Origin: Drechmeria coniospora
Lineage: Eukaryota; Ascomycota; Sordariomycetes; Hypocreales; Ophiocordycipitaceae
Reading direction: 5' to 3'
Assembly (NCBI RefSeq): GCF_001625195.1
Contig: NC_054391.1
Location: forward strand, 4,785,157-4,849,156
Length of the DNA stretch: 64,000 nt
Shown here: piece by piece, positions 31,041 to 43,900 of the stretch
Layout: every line of letters begins with the position of its first letter
How positions within the stretch are numbered: position 1 is the first letter of the stretch
The notes under the pieces: model-generated
What the model was told of the DNA's origin: nothing
Database searches by the model: none
What the model saw: only the letters and a program-made list of their open reading frames with translations
Made by a program: the position numbers and the translations under genes

Positions 31041-33840
31041 ATGCCGGCCGCTACCATGCAACAAGCACCGGATGCGCCGCCCAGCCATTCTAGGGTGACG
31101 GACAAGGACAGTGCCGCCAGCCTGATGCCCAAGGTCCCCCCGCGTCCCGTCAATAAGCGCATCGACCGGTCCGTGTCGCCAAACCCCGATCGTTTCGCTC
31201 GATCGCCACTCCACGGCGAAATATCCCCCAAGGATCCGAAGGCGATCTTCCCCAGCATGCACCATGTCCTCCAGGAGCACGCCGACGAGCCGGTCGAGAA
31301 ACCCGCCACCGTTGGCATGCCCTCTGTCGGCGAAGAGGGCATGGAATACAGCGCCGTGACGCACGAGCTGCATCATGAGGAACAGAACGTCCGATCGTTG
31401 CCGGTCGAACAGACGCGCACCATCGCCAATGATCTAAAGCTCCACGCCCCGAAGCCGTCCCTGCCGGCCGTTAGCGCGAAGCAGCAGGTGATGGCCGTCA
31501 CTCGCACCGACTCCGAGAAGGCCGCCTCCTTCGGCATTGGTCGGCCGGCGAGCGATGTCGGCGAGCGTTCCGCCTCTCGCAACAGCGTTCGGAAGCGACC
31601 GAGCAGTATCTACTCGAACCACAGCGACCATACCGATGATGAGCATGGCATTCCCGAGATTGGCCAACGAGTCCCCATGAACCCGCACCTCGGAGATGTC
31701 CAGGCTCCATCTCCCGGTCCTGGTGCCGAAGGCAAGAAGAGGCACCACAATCGCAAGCACAGCGCGCGCTCGCTCCCCCCCGGAAGTTACGGACTACACG
31801 GTCACGGCGTTGCGTCGCAGGACAAGCTCGACAAGGCTTATTACCAGAAGCATCCGGAAAAGCTTGAGAGGGAACACCACACCCCGCTGCATGATCGCCA
31901 GAACGACTATGCCATGAGCCGGGAGGACCTGAACAAGCTCGTGAGGGATACGGCAAACCGCCAGGCCGCTCTGGGTACGTATTGGCCATCCGTCGGATCG
32001 AACCCCTGCTGATTAGTGCCCAGGTGCTGCCGAGATCCGTGGAACTCCCACCGACGATGTTGCTTTCCTAGCGTCCGAGGAGTATGCCGCTCGTATCTCT
32101 CCCGGCCTCGCTTCCGGGTTCACTGCTACCAAGACTGGCGGGCTCGCTGCGGATCCTCAGATGGATTCGGCACGCAGTGACGGAACCTCTCCCGACAGCA
32201 AACTCATCCACGTCGGTGACACCAAGCACCCAGAGTACTATTCGTACGGCGCCGAGGTGAATGCTCCTGCCGAAGAGGAGGAGGAAGAATGTCCCATTCT
32301 CGCATCCGACGAGGTCAGCAAGGAGCCGAAAAGAAAAGTCCAACACCCGGCCGTTCGACCGCTTCTCGAGCGCCGTCGAAGCTCGACGGATGACGAAACG
32401 TCGATTCGCCCCGCCAGCCGGCTGAATAACAGCATCCGCCTGACCGTCACTCAATCGGAGTATTGCCCAACTCCTCTGGAGGATGTGGAGGAGTATGAAC
32501 CTCTTTTTCACGAGGAGTCGAAGGAGGAGATCAAGGAGGTGCAACCCAAGCAGGAGCCGGCAGATGATAATGAGGGACGTCATCAATTCCCCAGTAAAGA
32601 CGTATGGGAAGATGCTCCCAGCAGCGTCCACGTTACCGCCACCGTATCGACGCCGGACGTGTCGGAGCAAACCAGGCGGAGGTCATCGGCCTACGAGGAC
32701 CGTCCGATCACCCCCGCGCAAGCCTTTGCTCAATATCAGGAGCAGTTGGCCGAAAAGGAGGCCAATGGTCGTGTCAACAACTTTACGCCCATCCCGGAGG
32801 ACAAGCCAACTTGGATTGGCCATCAATCCCACCTGAAAGGCGGCGAACGACCCGTACGACCTACCCCCAAGAGATTTCCCAGCCGTGATATATGGGAAGA
32901 TGCCCCCGACAGCCACCACCACGAAGCCACGATTTCTGGCTCGCCGACGGAGGAAGACGGCAAACCGGAAGTTCCTGCACGACCGACCAAGAAGGCATCC
33001 CGGCCACCAGAGCCGCCAGTCATCCATGACCGTTCGGTGCCAAGCCATGGTAGCGGTGATGAGCTGACAAGAGCCCGGCCGCCCGTATCCGACAAGCCGA
33101 AGCCGCTGATTCCCGCGCGACCGTCGAAGAGTCCATCGAGAGATCCAAAGGACAGCGCCTTGTCGAAGCCTAAACCGCCCGTTCCTAGCCGGCCCGTTGG
33201 TGGTAAGATTGCCGCGCTTCAGGCAGGATTCATGAGTGATTTGAATAAGAGGCTTCAGCTGGGGCCTCAAGCCCCCAAGAAGGAAGATACCTTACCCGAG
33301 GCGGACGCTGTCGAAGAGAAGGAGAAAGCGCCGCTGTTGGATGCAAGAAAAGGGCGGGCGCGCGGCCCTCAGAGAAGAGCTCCAGCGAAGAGTCTAGCGT
33401 CCGCCGCAGACTCCCAAGGAGCAACGACGGCTGTGCCAACTTTGTCGATTTGCCTACCCCAGGTGCTGTGGACAATCGACCCTGGGCGTGGCGATGTCAC
33501 TGTGGGTGCTCAACCCGAGGCAATTCCCGACATGGAATTGAATCTCGAACATGCCGGGGTGAAAGTATTGGGACACCCCGAGGAGTCGGATGAACCCGAA
33601 CCTGAGAGAGTGAAAGAGCCTCGGGTTATAGACGAACAGCGAGATGTTAAAGGGATAAAGTCCGCGGAGGGAGAGAAGTCTCCATCTGCTGAACAGGAGC
33701 CGGAAGCGGAGGCTGAGCTGGCACAAGAGAAAGCGGCACTTGCATCAACCGTGGCAAGTGAAACTGTCTTAGCCGAGACGGTGACGAAGGAGAACGACGA
33801 GGCTGAGCCGGTGGAGGTTCACGATGACGTTAAGGCTTGA
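31041..33840 (+). CDS. AIM21: Aim21-like protein (actin-patch associated, Pro-rich)
   Basis: Two exons, 31041-31974 and 32024-33840, give 916 aa. The N-terminus has VPPRPVNKRIDRSVSPNPDRFARSPL, a Pro-rich block typical of fungal Aim21. Then come KHPEYYSYGAEV, and two copies of a short block with consensus FPS(K/R)D(V/I)WEDAP (about residues 510 and 605) followed by H-x-EATxS or HVTATVS. PARPTK, PARPSK and PSRPVGGKIAALQAGFMSDLNKRLQLGP follow; the last segment is a conserved Aim21 core. The protein is otherwise disordered, ends in an acidic Glu-rich tail and carries many PxxP motifs for SH3 binding. In yeast, Aim21 controls actin barbed ends at cortical patches with Tda2. The only intron joins QAALGAAEIRGTP in frame. 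Name confidence is moderate because the protein is largely low complexity. Confidence 0.75.
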
Positions 33841-34062
33841 TTCAGTTTGCAAAGGTTGATGGATAGTTTAATTTCAGTCTTCCCTTTTCCTTTTCCCATC
33901 CAATCTTACAGCCACAGCCACTTCAATCATGCCAGAGCCTATCTGTGACGACAGCCAACTAGGAAGCGGTTCAGTCCACCCGTGTAATGATCATCTTCCA
34001 GCGTGATATACGAAGAGTTTCGGATACCATGAAGGGCGGGGTGGCAGGCCTGCATCAGTCCT

Positions 34063-35250
34063 CTATCTCCTAGGCCAGGAGCCTTGCTCCTGCGCCGTGC
34101 CACGGCGTTCCCTTTCCAGCATTTCGTCAAACTCCCTTTGAGCTTGAGATTTGGCCCCGTGATTTTCGTCGGAAAGGTAGCTATCTTGAGAGCTACGGGC
34201 CTGTGGACTTGAATCGTCGTCATCCCCCCAACCGCCAGTTGCACGAGGTGTTTGCCAACTCTGTTGTCCTGGCGGACGGTCCTGTCGGGGTTTGTATTGA
34301 GATTGTTGCCGAATGCGGTCCCATGCCGAGCCTTGGTGGCTTTCCGGGCTGTGCCCGCCCTGTTGACTCATCGCTGGCGCCTGAGGTGATGCGTCATCGA
34401 TGTCATGTGAAACAGCCTCCCATGAGTCTCTCCGCGGAGACGATTGCGGTTCCTGCTGTTGGCGGTATGAACCCCAGGCTGGCTGTGCTTGCGCAGTTAT
34501 GCTGCCTGACTCGCTCCCGGATTCCCCGCCAAAGCGTTCGGACTGTGACTCCGGCTTCCAGCCGTCGCCGTATTGGTTTTCGGAATTGCCACTCTGGTTG
34601 TTGGGAATGTGCTGGTCGAAAATCTCCTGGGCCCGCGCCTTCCCGTCTCGTAGCATCGCTGTCAGCCGAGGATCCTGCTCCATGGCAGCACGGTATCGCA
34701 TGAAGTTGGCGCCCTGAAAGACCGGTTCTCCGAGGAGCCAACAGGCCCCGTAGTAGGCAGCAAAGCGAGCAGAATGCCACATGATCTTCACACGCGGGCC
34801 ACCCGTCACCGGGTTCCACCTGCCGTCCATTTTGGGCTTGAAGAAGGGGAAACGCCAGGTGTTGCGGCCACGATAGGTCATGTACACGGCGAGGCCGGTC
34901 ATGGTCCACTTCCAGACGAGCATGGCGTGGATGCTTGATACAAAGTGCTCCGTCAGCGCTTGCGTCTCCGAGTCGCTGAAGCTGCGGTTGTTGGCGGCGG
35001 CAAGAGAAGAGACGGTCGACTCGGCAAGCGTGAGGGTTTGCGCCTTTCCGAAGCCACGGATGCGCGCATAGAATGGGGCCTCGTAGTCCCGGAATAGACG
35101 CTGGATCTGCTCGCGGACGACGGGTTCGAAACGCTGGCGGTTGTGCATGGCCATCTGCCGCTTCTCCTCAATCATGGCTCTGGCGTTGCGAGACCACTCT
35201 GCGCGACCCATGGCCCGGGGATCGTTGCCTCCATTGTTGGGATTCTCCAT
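34063..35250 (-). CDS. Conserved hypothetical protein with one or two hydrophobic segments
   Basis: A single exon encodes 395 aa. Residues 1-190 look folded and conserved: RAEWSRNARAMIEEKRQMAMHNRQRFE, then VVREQIQRLFRDYEAPFYARIRGFGKAQTL. A hydrophobic segment LVWKWTMTGLAVYMTYRG follows, then FKPKMDGRWNPVTGGPRVKIMWHSARF and a second apolar segment YYGACWLLGEPVFQGANFMRY. Residues about 225-395 are disordered and rich in Gln, Ser and Arg, ending EREFDEMLE-like charged helix and RRGTAQEQGSWPRR. I do not recognise a named family. The hydrophobic segments suggest an integral or peripheral membrane protein, possibly mitochondrial, but there is no clear signal. It is divergently placed from dna2 across a GTAC island. 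Confidence 0.75.
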   Translation of the reverse strand: MENPNNGGNDPRAMGRAEWSRNARAMIEEKRQMAMHNRQRFEPVVREQIQRLFRDYEAPFYARIRGFGKAQTLTLAESTVSSLAAANNRSFSDSETQALTEHFVSSIHAMLVWKWTMTGLAVYMTYRGRNTWRFPFFKPKMDGRWNPVTGGPRVKIMWHSARFAAYYGACWLLGEPVFQGANFMRYRAAMEQDPRLTAMLRDGKARAQEIFDQHIPNNQSGNSENQYGDGWKPESQSERFGGESGSESGSITAQAQPAWGSYRQQQEPQSSPRRDSWEAVSHDIDDASPQAPAMSQQGGHSPESHQGSAWDRIRQQSQYKPRQDRPPGQQSWQTPRATGGWGDDDDSSPQARSSQDSYLSDENHGAKSQAQREFDEMLERERRGTAQEQGSWPRR

Positions 35251-35944
35251 GACAAGGCGGTGGCCAGATGATGATGAAGTAGGTTACTTTCGTATTTGCT
35301 GCTCAAATCGTCAGGTATATCGTAATTATATCCAGTATTCAGATATTAGACGTACGCCTAAGGACGTATGTATGAGAAGTGGGATGGGCGAGCTAGAACG
35401 GTGACGTGGGAGAGCATTATCGATAGGGTACATCCATATTCATGTACTGGAATGTACACTTGCTGGTACCTACTCGACTTACGGAGTACGGATACAGTTA
35501 CAACGCTTACAAGCAATGTTACTTGTACTGTCGGAGTACTTACTTACATGTACTTATGCCTGCGGCGCGGTGAAATATCTACATCACGTGACACTCAGAC
35601 ATACTTACGAGATGAGTACATGTACTCCGTAAGTACTCCGTACTGTACAGTAAGTATTGTACTTTGTACGGAGTACTTATGCGGTACTTGTACAGTACAA
35701 GCACGCGCGGAATCAACTGGCTGGTTGCTGGTGCAGTGGGACTGGACGTTGGCGCGCTCGAAATGTAACTAAACGCGTCTTCCATCCCTCAAAGCCGTAC
35801 ATACTGTACGTACGTCTACCTGCAACACCTCATTCTTGTCCGTCCGTGCTTGCTCGTCTGCCACCCTCCGCAGAGTCGGCCACGTTGTTTCCCAACGGAT
35901 GTAGCTCAAAACATCCAATGCCCCGGCCATGATCAGCTCGAATC
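35251..35944. other. Divergent promoter region with GTAC island
   Basis: This is the shared upstream region of the hypothetical gene (minus) and dna2 (plus). The GTAC-rich island at 35430-35710 occupies its centre. Confidence 0.45.
35430..35710. repeat. GTAC-rich intergenic island in a divergent promoter
   Basis: ACTTACGGAGTACGG, GAGTACATGTACTCCGTAAG, TACTCCGTACTGTACAGTAAG and TTTGTACGGAGTACTTATG occur in close succession. The segment from about 35610 to 35690 is nearly all such words and can fold back on itself. Confidence 0.8.
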
Positions 35945-38900
35945 ATGCCGCTGCAGAAGTCATACTCTGAGCGCGTCGGGTTGGCTAAAGTAAGCACATC
36001 CCCATCTCGTCGTCTTGATCTAGCTAATAGTGAGATGCAGAACCGACAACCCTGGCAGCGGTCGCATAGTCACCCTGTCAACCTGCAAGCGCTGAAACAA
36101 AAGCTCCCCCCCGTATCCGAGGATACGAAGAACAAGCTCAGCGCATTTCAATATCAGCATAAAGAGGATGATTCGGCAGGTGATGATGGCAAGGACGGCG
36201 GTGCTGGCGAACCGACGTTCGAGAGTGGCGACAAAGATATCCTGACTACGCCACTCACCAGGTTGAACTGGCGAGATCTCATGGAACCCAGCGGGCCTGT
36301 TGAGGAAGAGGCCGATATCTCGCCAAACGACAAGATTCTGTGGGACAACAAGCAGGACCCTGCCCATATCGGGACCCTGTCTCCAATGATGGCTCGCAAG
36401 CGAAAGCGTGCTAGGAGTTCGTCGCCGATTTCTTCCCCCTCGGCGGGCAAGCCAAACACGCCGGCGGTCAATGTCGAAAAACTGACCAGAGCACTCAAAT
36501 CGCCTCATGCCGATCCGACTCTGGAGTTGTGGGATCGATACTCGCTAAGACCCGACAACGCAGCGTCACCGATGGGCAACATGAATCCGACCCTGGCACA
36601 GCTGATGGTCTCCTCTTCGCCGAAATCTTTTAGCAAGGATGCGTCCCTGTTAAAGGGCGAGGGAGCCCTGAGGCGTGCTGTGAGCTGCGGGCTGAACTGG
36701 CCAAAAAAGAGGAAGATTGAAAAGTCAAAACTGGGGAGCCAGAGCTCTGGTGAGCAGAGAGAATTGGAGGCTGCGTCGAAATCTTCCTTGGTCACCGCGT
36801 TGCTCGATACGGTAAACTGTACTTTGCACACGGGTCCGGAGGAACCCCAGCAGCGTACGGAATCCCCATCACCGAATCGGACGACTGCAGTCTCCCCACA
36901 CCAGCCTGTCGCTTGCGGACTGGAACCAGCGACGTCCGACTACGGCGACGACGACTTTGACGAGGATACCTTCATAGAACTCGAGGCGACTATGCATGCC
37001 GGCCCGGTGAGCCCAACGACAGTGAAGCCGGCGAAGCTGAAATCAACCGAGTCGAGCGAGAGGAAGCCAAGAATGGTGGGAGAGTTTGATGATGTTGATG
37101 ATTGCCTATTCGACAACGATGAACTACTCGTCGCATCGCAACCCGCACCTTTGAATGCGAGCCCAGCAAAGACTACCATGACGTCTCAACGAACAAAGAC
37201 AATAGCTCCAGGGAGTCCGTCCGATGAGTTTGGCTTCGACTTCGATGGTGATATCGACTTCGACGCTGTTGAACTGGCCGCCACCCAATCAATGCAAAAT
37301 CCGGATGCGCCCTCAGCAACAGTATGTGAAAACGCAGCGCGACATGCTTCAGCCTCCATTTACTAAGCCAAGGTAGACCGGTCAGAAAGCCAAGACGATT
37401 CAGCGTTACCTAGTCATGAGCCTATTAGAGGGCGAATACGTCGATCAGTACGGACAGCCACGCCCCGAGAAGGTCCGTCCTGCCAAATCCAACCCCCCCT
37501 CGATCTACCTGGGCTTACACGGCCCAGATTCTCATCATCCAAGCCGACAGTTCAAAGATAACTAGGACGGTGCATCTCCGAGGCTCCTGGTTTGGCACAC
37601 CTGCTCATGCGGAGTCGTATGTGCATGTCATTGGCGATTTCTCCGCCAAGGGCCAGTGCATCGTCGACGATGCACAGAACCTCCTTATCCTCCACCCAGA
37701 CCAGCTCATCTCATCCACCGTCGTGGCAGATTCTTTTGGCTGCATGCGTCGAGCAGTGCTACAGGACCGGGTAAAAGCCACCAGCCAGGCATCGCCGCCT
37801 CTCGTCTACGGCACCATCTTGCATGAAATATTCCAAGAAGCGTTGCTCGTCAATAAATGGGACATTCCTTATCTCACCGAAGTGATCGAGAAGATAACCA
37901 GTGCGCACGTTGAGGATCTATATACGATCAAAGTGGAAATGCCGATCGCGAGGGAGTACCTCCTGTCAAAGATGACGGAGCTTAGCTACTGGGCCAAGGC
38001 GTTTGTGTCATCGAAGCCCAAGGTAAATATAAAAACATGGCTGTGCCGAGTATTGCAGCTAATATGGTTTAGGCCGACGCAGTCGTCGAGGATCGTCACG
38101 GCAAAAGGGCTACCATGGCCATCACCAAATTGCTTGATGTCGAGGAGCATGTATGGTCCCCAATGTACGGACTCAAGGGCAATATAGACGCCACTGTGGA
38201 AGTCGCCATGATGGATGGCAAACAAACTCGTCATTTGACCGTACCGTTCGAGGTCAAGACTGGCAAGCATGCCAACAGCAATCACATCGCGCAGACGGCC
38301 TTGTACACCTTGCTCCTCTCTGACCGATACGACATCGACATTGCCTGCGGCATTCTCTACTACATGGAGACCTCCAAAACAATACGAGTCCCCGCAATCC
38401 GACATGAGCTGCGGCACATGATCATGCAGCGAAATCAGCTGGCATGCTATATTCGAGAGCGAAGCGTCCAACTCCCGCCGATGCTGAAGAGCAAACACAT
38501 GTGTGGCAAGTGCTATGCCAAGACATCGTGTTTCATCTACCATCGACTGGCTGATGACGGAGATGGAGAGTCCAGCGGCATGAACGAGAAGTTTGACGAG
38601 CTCGTGGTGCATCTTACGCCCATTCACAAACAATTCTTCATCAAGTGGGAGAACCTGTTAACAAAGGAGGAAAAGGAAAGCCAGAAAAACAAGCGTGAGC
38701 TGTGGACGATGACGAGCAGCGAACGAGAGAAGAAGTCCCGATGCTTTGCTGATGTGATCATCGAGGAGTCATCGGCCTCGGTGGATATGGACAACCCGCG
38801 CATAAACCGGTTCCATTATTCCTTCATAAAACGATCTCAGCAGCCTGGTTTCTCCTTTTTGGAGTCGGAGCTCTCCGTAGGCGAGCCCATTGTTGTGTCA

Positions 38901-40835
38901 GATGAAGACGGGCATTATGCACTAGCGATCGGCTACGTAACCTCTGTTCGAAAGCAAAGGATTAGTGTCGCTGTCGACCGAAGGCTGCACAACGCTCGGA
39001 TTCGACAGCCCGGTTTCGACGAGGCTGACAACCAAGTGTTTGCCAGCATCATGGAGGTGGCATCGGAAGGATCGCCAGCAGACCAAACCCGGGGCAAGAT
39101 AAAGGCGCCGCCAATTCGGTACCGCCTAGATCAGGACGAGTTTAGCAACGGAATGGCAACGGTCAGGAACAATCTTGTCCAGATGATGGCCAATGACTTG
39201 CCAGCTGCTGCAAAGATACGGCGATTGATTGTCGATCTGACACCTCCTCGCTTTAAGTCGGTGCCGACGCAGTACACCCTCGCAGATCGAGACAGCCTCA
39301 ATGTCGATCAGAAACGAGCGATTGAGAAAGTTATGAGTGCGGAAGATTACGCGTTAGTCCTTGGAATGCCAGGCACGGGCAAGACGACAACCATTGCTCA
39401 CATCATCCGCGCTCTCGTGTCACAAGGCAAGAGCGTGTTGCTTACGTCCCATACGCATACAGCCGTCGACAACATCCTGCTGAAATTGAAGTCGGACAAT
39501 ATCCCAATTCTCCGTCTAGGAGCACCGGCCAAGGTCCACCCCGATGTCCAGGATTTTGCTCATTTAGCGGGCCACTCCAAGACGACGCCTGAGGAGATCA
39601 AGGAAGCCTGGCACGGGACGCCGGTTGTTGCAACAACTTGCCTCGGCATCAACCATGCCGTGTTCTTGGAACGATCATTCGACTACTGCATCGTCGACGA
39701 AGCGTCGCAGATTACCTTGCCCATCTGCGCGGGACCTATTCGGATGGCCAACTCGTTCGTTCTCGTTGGTGATCACAACCAGCTGCCGCCTGTAGTCAGA
39801 AACGAAGCGGCTCGAGAGGGTGGACTGGACGTGAGTCTGTTCAAGCTCTTGTCTGATGCTCACCCCGAGTCCGTCGTCCACCTAGCGCATCAGTACCGCA
39901 TGTGCGAAGACATCATGACACTGAGCAACACCCTCATTTATAATGGGAAGCTGCGTTGCGGATACGAAGCCCTGCGGAAGAAAAAGTTGGACATTCCCCA
40001 AATAAAGGCCCTTAGTCATGTGCATTACGATGCGTCCTCACTCATGCGACCGGGAACACCAAGAACTTTCTGTACTGGGCCTGCCTCATCACAATGCTGG
40101 TTGTACGCCCTCCTCGATAGCGAGGCCCGGGTCCGCTTCGTCAATACGGACACAGTTCAGCCCATGGTTCGCGAAGAGGCCCACGGAAAACGCATCGTCA
40201 ACTCGTCAGAGGTACGCATTGTGTCACAGCTGGTCGAGAGCCTTCTCACTGTTGGCGTCCCGGCCAGCGAGGTCGGCGTCATGACCCACTACCGGGCCCA
40301 GCTGTTCCTTCTCAAGGAAAAGCTCAAGGCATACGCCGGCGTGGAGATGCACACAACAGATCGGTTTCAAGGGCGAGACAAAGATGTCATCGTACTTAGT
40401 CTCGTCAGAAGCAACGAGGCCGGCAATATTGGCGATTTGCTCAAGGATTGGCGGAGAATAAATGTGGCGTTTACTCGTGCAAAGTCGAAACTCCTCGTTG
40501 TCGGAAGCCTGAATACGCTGAAACACAGCGGCAAGGAGAATATGCTCAGCCAGATCATCACACTGATGGAAGAGCGTGATTGGATTTACAACCTGCCCGC
40601 AAACGCTCTTGATAGTCACTGCTTTGAGGAGCTCGGAACACCCCCAACGACCGTGGGTGCCACGCAAATAAACAGATCGCCCAAGGAATCGCTCAAGGCA
40701 GCGACACCCAGCCAACAAGGAAAGGAGAACCGCCGGCCTTCGCCCAAAAGAGCGCGGGTCGGCGAAAGAGTGCTGCTCAAGGACAAGATCATCACGAGGG
40801 ACATTCTCAACGCCATGACCAACGGCGCATTTTAG
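35945..40835 (+). CDS. DNA2: DNA replication ATP-dependent helicase/nuclease Dna2
   Basis: Exons 35945-35989, 36041-37321, 37386-37472, 37528-38022 and 38073-40835 give 1556 aa (1573 if the first 51-nt intron is retained). The N-terminal about 450 residues are disordered and replication-factor-like. The Dna2 core has the RecB-type nuclease with YGTILHEIFQEAL (His), GNIDATVE (metal Asp) and FEVKTGK (E-x-K). Its 4Fe-4S cysteines are C543 (SFGCMRRAVLQ) and C780, C783, C789 (CGKCYAKTSC). The superfamily 1 helicase follows: Walker A GMPGTGKT at about 1067, DEAS at about 1178, GDHNQLPPVV, and late motifs DRFQGRDKDVIVLSLVRS and RINVAFTRAKSKLLVVGS. Dna2 removes long Okazaki flaps with RPA and Fen1 and resects double-strand breaks. 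All key nuclease, Fe-S and ATPase residues are present. A basic tail (SPKRARVG) may aid nuclear import. Confidence 0.95.
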
Positions 40836-40924
40836 ATGGTAGGAGTTGTGCTTCACGCAGGGAATTAGGGGTATCGAGCAGTAGCATTGACATATTCGTT
40901 TGGGTATCAGATGAACAACGCATG
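40836..40924. other. Short convergent spacer between dna2 and the BRE4-like gene
   Basis: Only 89 bp separate the two stop codons, so the 3' untranslated regions probably overlap in antisense. No separate element was seen. Confidence 0.4.
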
Positions 40925-43900
40925 TCAGTCATGACCATGACCTTGTCCATTATCTTCCTCATCAGTGCCTTCGTCATCTTTAAACTGGTCATCGAAGCTG
41001 CGTATGAAGTCTTGTCAGAAACGGCAATGGCGATTCCGAAAGTGAAGCTCACCTCTGTTCACCCACAATCAGCTTGGTAAACCTTTCCAGCTCTTCCAGT
41101 TGTGCCACACAACCTGTAAGGCTTTCGTTGTATGAGTAGCTATAGATGTCACTCCATTTCTTGTGCCAGCGAATATCGCTCTCCTCAGCGGTCTTGGACA
41201 TTTCCTCTTCGACTTGGACAGCCTTAACAAGAAGTCTCTTCCTCGCGGCAGCGGCACTCGAAAGATATCGCTGTACAGCACAAGTCAGCAAACTTCTGCA
41301 CTAGAAAGTAGCAGCACCAGATGGTCGCTTACGGGAACCTTGCGTTGCGATCGCAGCGCACCAGCAAGAATGTACAAGTTTCCCAGGATCGATGCAACGG
41401 CGTCACGCCTGTAACTCAGAAGCTGCGCTGCTGCGACTGGGTTGTCGCGGATGTATCCTGGGTTATAGAACAGCGCCGAATGGCGCACGGCGATGAGATA
41501 CTCGAAAAAGCGCTCGCAGGCATCGGCCAGTGAGGAGTAGGGGAGGGGATCGAATGGCGCACGGAGTCGCATCTCCTTCCTGGTGAGAACCTGAATTGTG
41601 TCAGTCTTTCGCCGCCCATGGGCCGAGAAGATAAATACCAAGAGTTGTCTGATTCGCAGAAACCCCTCTCTGAGACGACCCTCGAGCATTTCGGATCTGG
41701 CGACCTCTTCTCGAGTGGGCTCCTTTCCCTCGTTGAAGTATACGTATCTAGCGACCACACCTGTCCAGATTAGCGCCCAGCCAGCTCGAAGGAAACGAAA
41801 GGCCTACTTCGATAAATCACGCTCATGAAAAACAGCATTGACGACAGGGCGTAACGAAGCTCATGCCTGGCAACAAATGGCCACAGAACCCAATTCACGA
41901 TGATGGGAGCAGTTGTGCCGACAAGAAAGGGTATTCCACTGAGGACTGAAACCAGGACGGGTGAGTTGTCGGCCCCATTCGCCTGCAAACCAAGTGAAAT
42001 GACGGTAAATGATAGGCAACCGACCAAGCCAGAACGCTGATGAGTGTTGTTAGAGCATTGGACAATAGTGGACGAGGCGAGGAGAATAGAGGCCTTACAG
42101 GATGTGCGCTCTGGGTAAAGCGATACAGCATCGGAATCATATACACAGCAGCAAAGGCTGCCATTACGTATGGATCCCCACTGCCAGCTGCGTAGGCAGC
42201 ACCACTCCAGACTGCCCCAAGAATAGCCGTCGAGGCCCTCACGACGAGATCTTGCAGATTACCTCCGATCCTGGGATGCATTGCTATCCAGCTCATGGAG
42301 ACGGCCCACCAAGCCTCATATTCATTCCACCAAGACGTATCCAGATAACTCGGGACAGAGAGGAGAGCGGTCACGAGACAGACCTTGAATGCATATCTGC
42401 TTTCAAAGCCTTGCAAGCGGTAAAGGACCCTCCATAGCCTGTATCTTAGCTTCTTCCGTTTTGGGGAACTGTCGCCATCGCGGTGCGCGTCCATGGTTGC
42501 ATGAGAGTCCTGCACTTTCAGGTAACTTTCACCCGCGTCATCGTCGCCGCGGGGCAACGGATTGTGCTCGATAGATTTGATCCCATCAAGGAGTCGGGCA
42601 ATCTCGACAAAAGTGATCTGGTACGAGCCAGCAGTGATACTTCCGCGGTCGTGTCTGACTTGGGCATTCGTCCTATGAACGGCCTTCCGTAGGGGATATG
42701 ACGGAAGGTGAACGCGTAGTCTGCTTTTTGTCTGCATCATCGTCTCGACTTTGGTCATGAGTTGCTCTACATGAGTGGCAGTTTCGCGAACGTGCCGTGC
42801 GAAGACGAAGAGCTGGACAATCTCTGCGTCTTGCATGGAGGATGCCGGGAGCTCGCCCGAGTCAAGAAGTTGGGATTCCGCAGCGTCAAACTCGACTTTG
42901 ACCTGTTCAATCCGTCTCTGGATCGGAGCAAGATCCGAGGAGACGTCCAATGGTGGCCCTAGATGTCGTCGATAGCCGGACAAGTTCATCAGCGCAGCCT
43001 CGCACCGCAAGAGACCTTCTGTCATGCAAGACAACAGCTCTTTTGTGGGCCACGCCAGCTCGGTGGTAACTTTGCAACTGATATCATGTCGACTTGGCCT
43101 GGAGCCGAGGCCAGAGGCAATTGACGCGGAAGACGTAGCATCAACTGTGATGATAACATCAGCTGCGTCTCCCTTCAGGTTTTTGAACAGGTACGTCTCG
43201 GTTTGAAGTGAAAGGAGGGCTCGAATGACGGACTGTGCGAGATTGCGCAGCTCGACAACGTCGGCTGGTCGAAAGTGTGTCACTGTAATGTCGAGTCTGA
43301 AATCGCGGGCGGCCTGAGACAAGTCCACAAAAGCCAATGCCAAGCGGCGCCGCAGTCTATTATCTCGCGGTCGTGGAATGATCAGAGCTTCCTAGAAGCA
43401 TGGATCATTAGACGCCGTTTGCAGTGCAGCGAGATGACCCCGAGGACTCAAGGTACCTACCTGGATAGTGCTGAACGAGTTGTGAAAGGTAACAGCTAGA
43501 GCCCTAGCTCCGGCGTCTGGAAACACCAGACCGTTGACGAGAAGAGCAAGGACTTGTCCTAGCACCCACGGCACGCTGTAGCTAAGCAACCTGGTCCACA
43601 TGATATCGCGGCTGCTTGTCTCGGCCAAGGTGGCAAATGTTACTGCAATTCCAGCACAAAGGGCCATTTGGTGTGATCGGTTGAAGAAGGAGCGCATCCA
43701 AGCGATGACGGTCATGAACAATACGAGAAACAGGGCTAAGATGCCACCATATCCCGCTTGAGCAGGCGATGTCGAAGTAGAAAGTAGCAACCCTAACGCT
43801 CCCCATCCGATTCCGCAGGCTGTGCCAAGGATGGTAAGGACGGCACCATCAATTTGGGCCCCAAGAGGTCTAGCAGGATGGTTGAGGATGACGGAAACGG

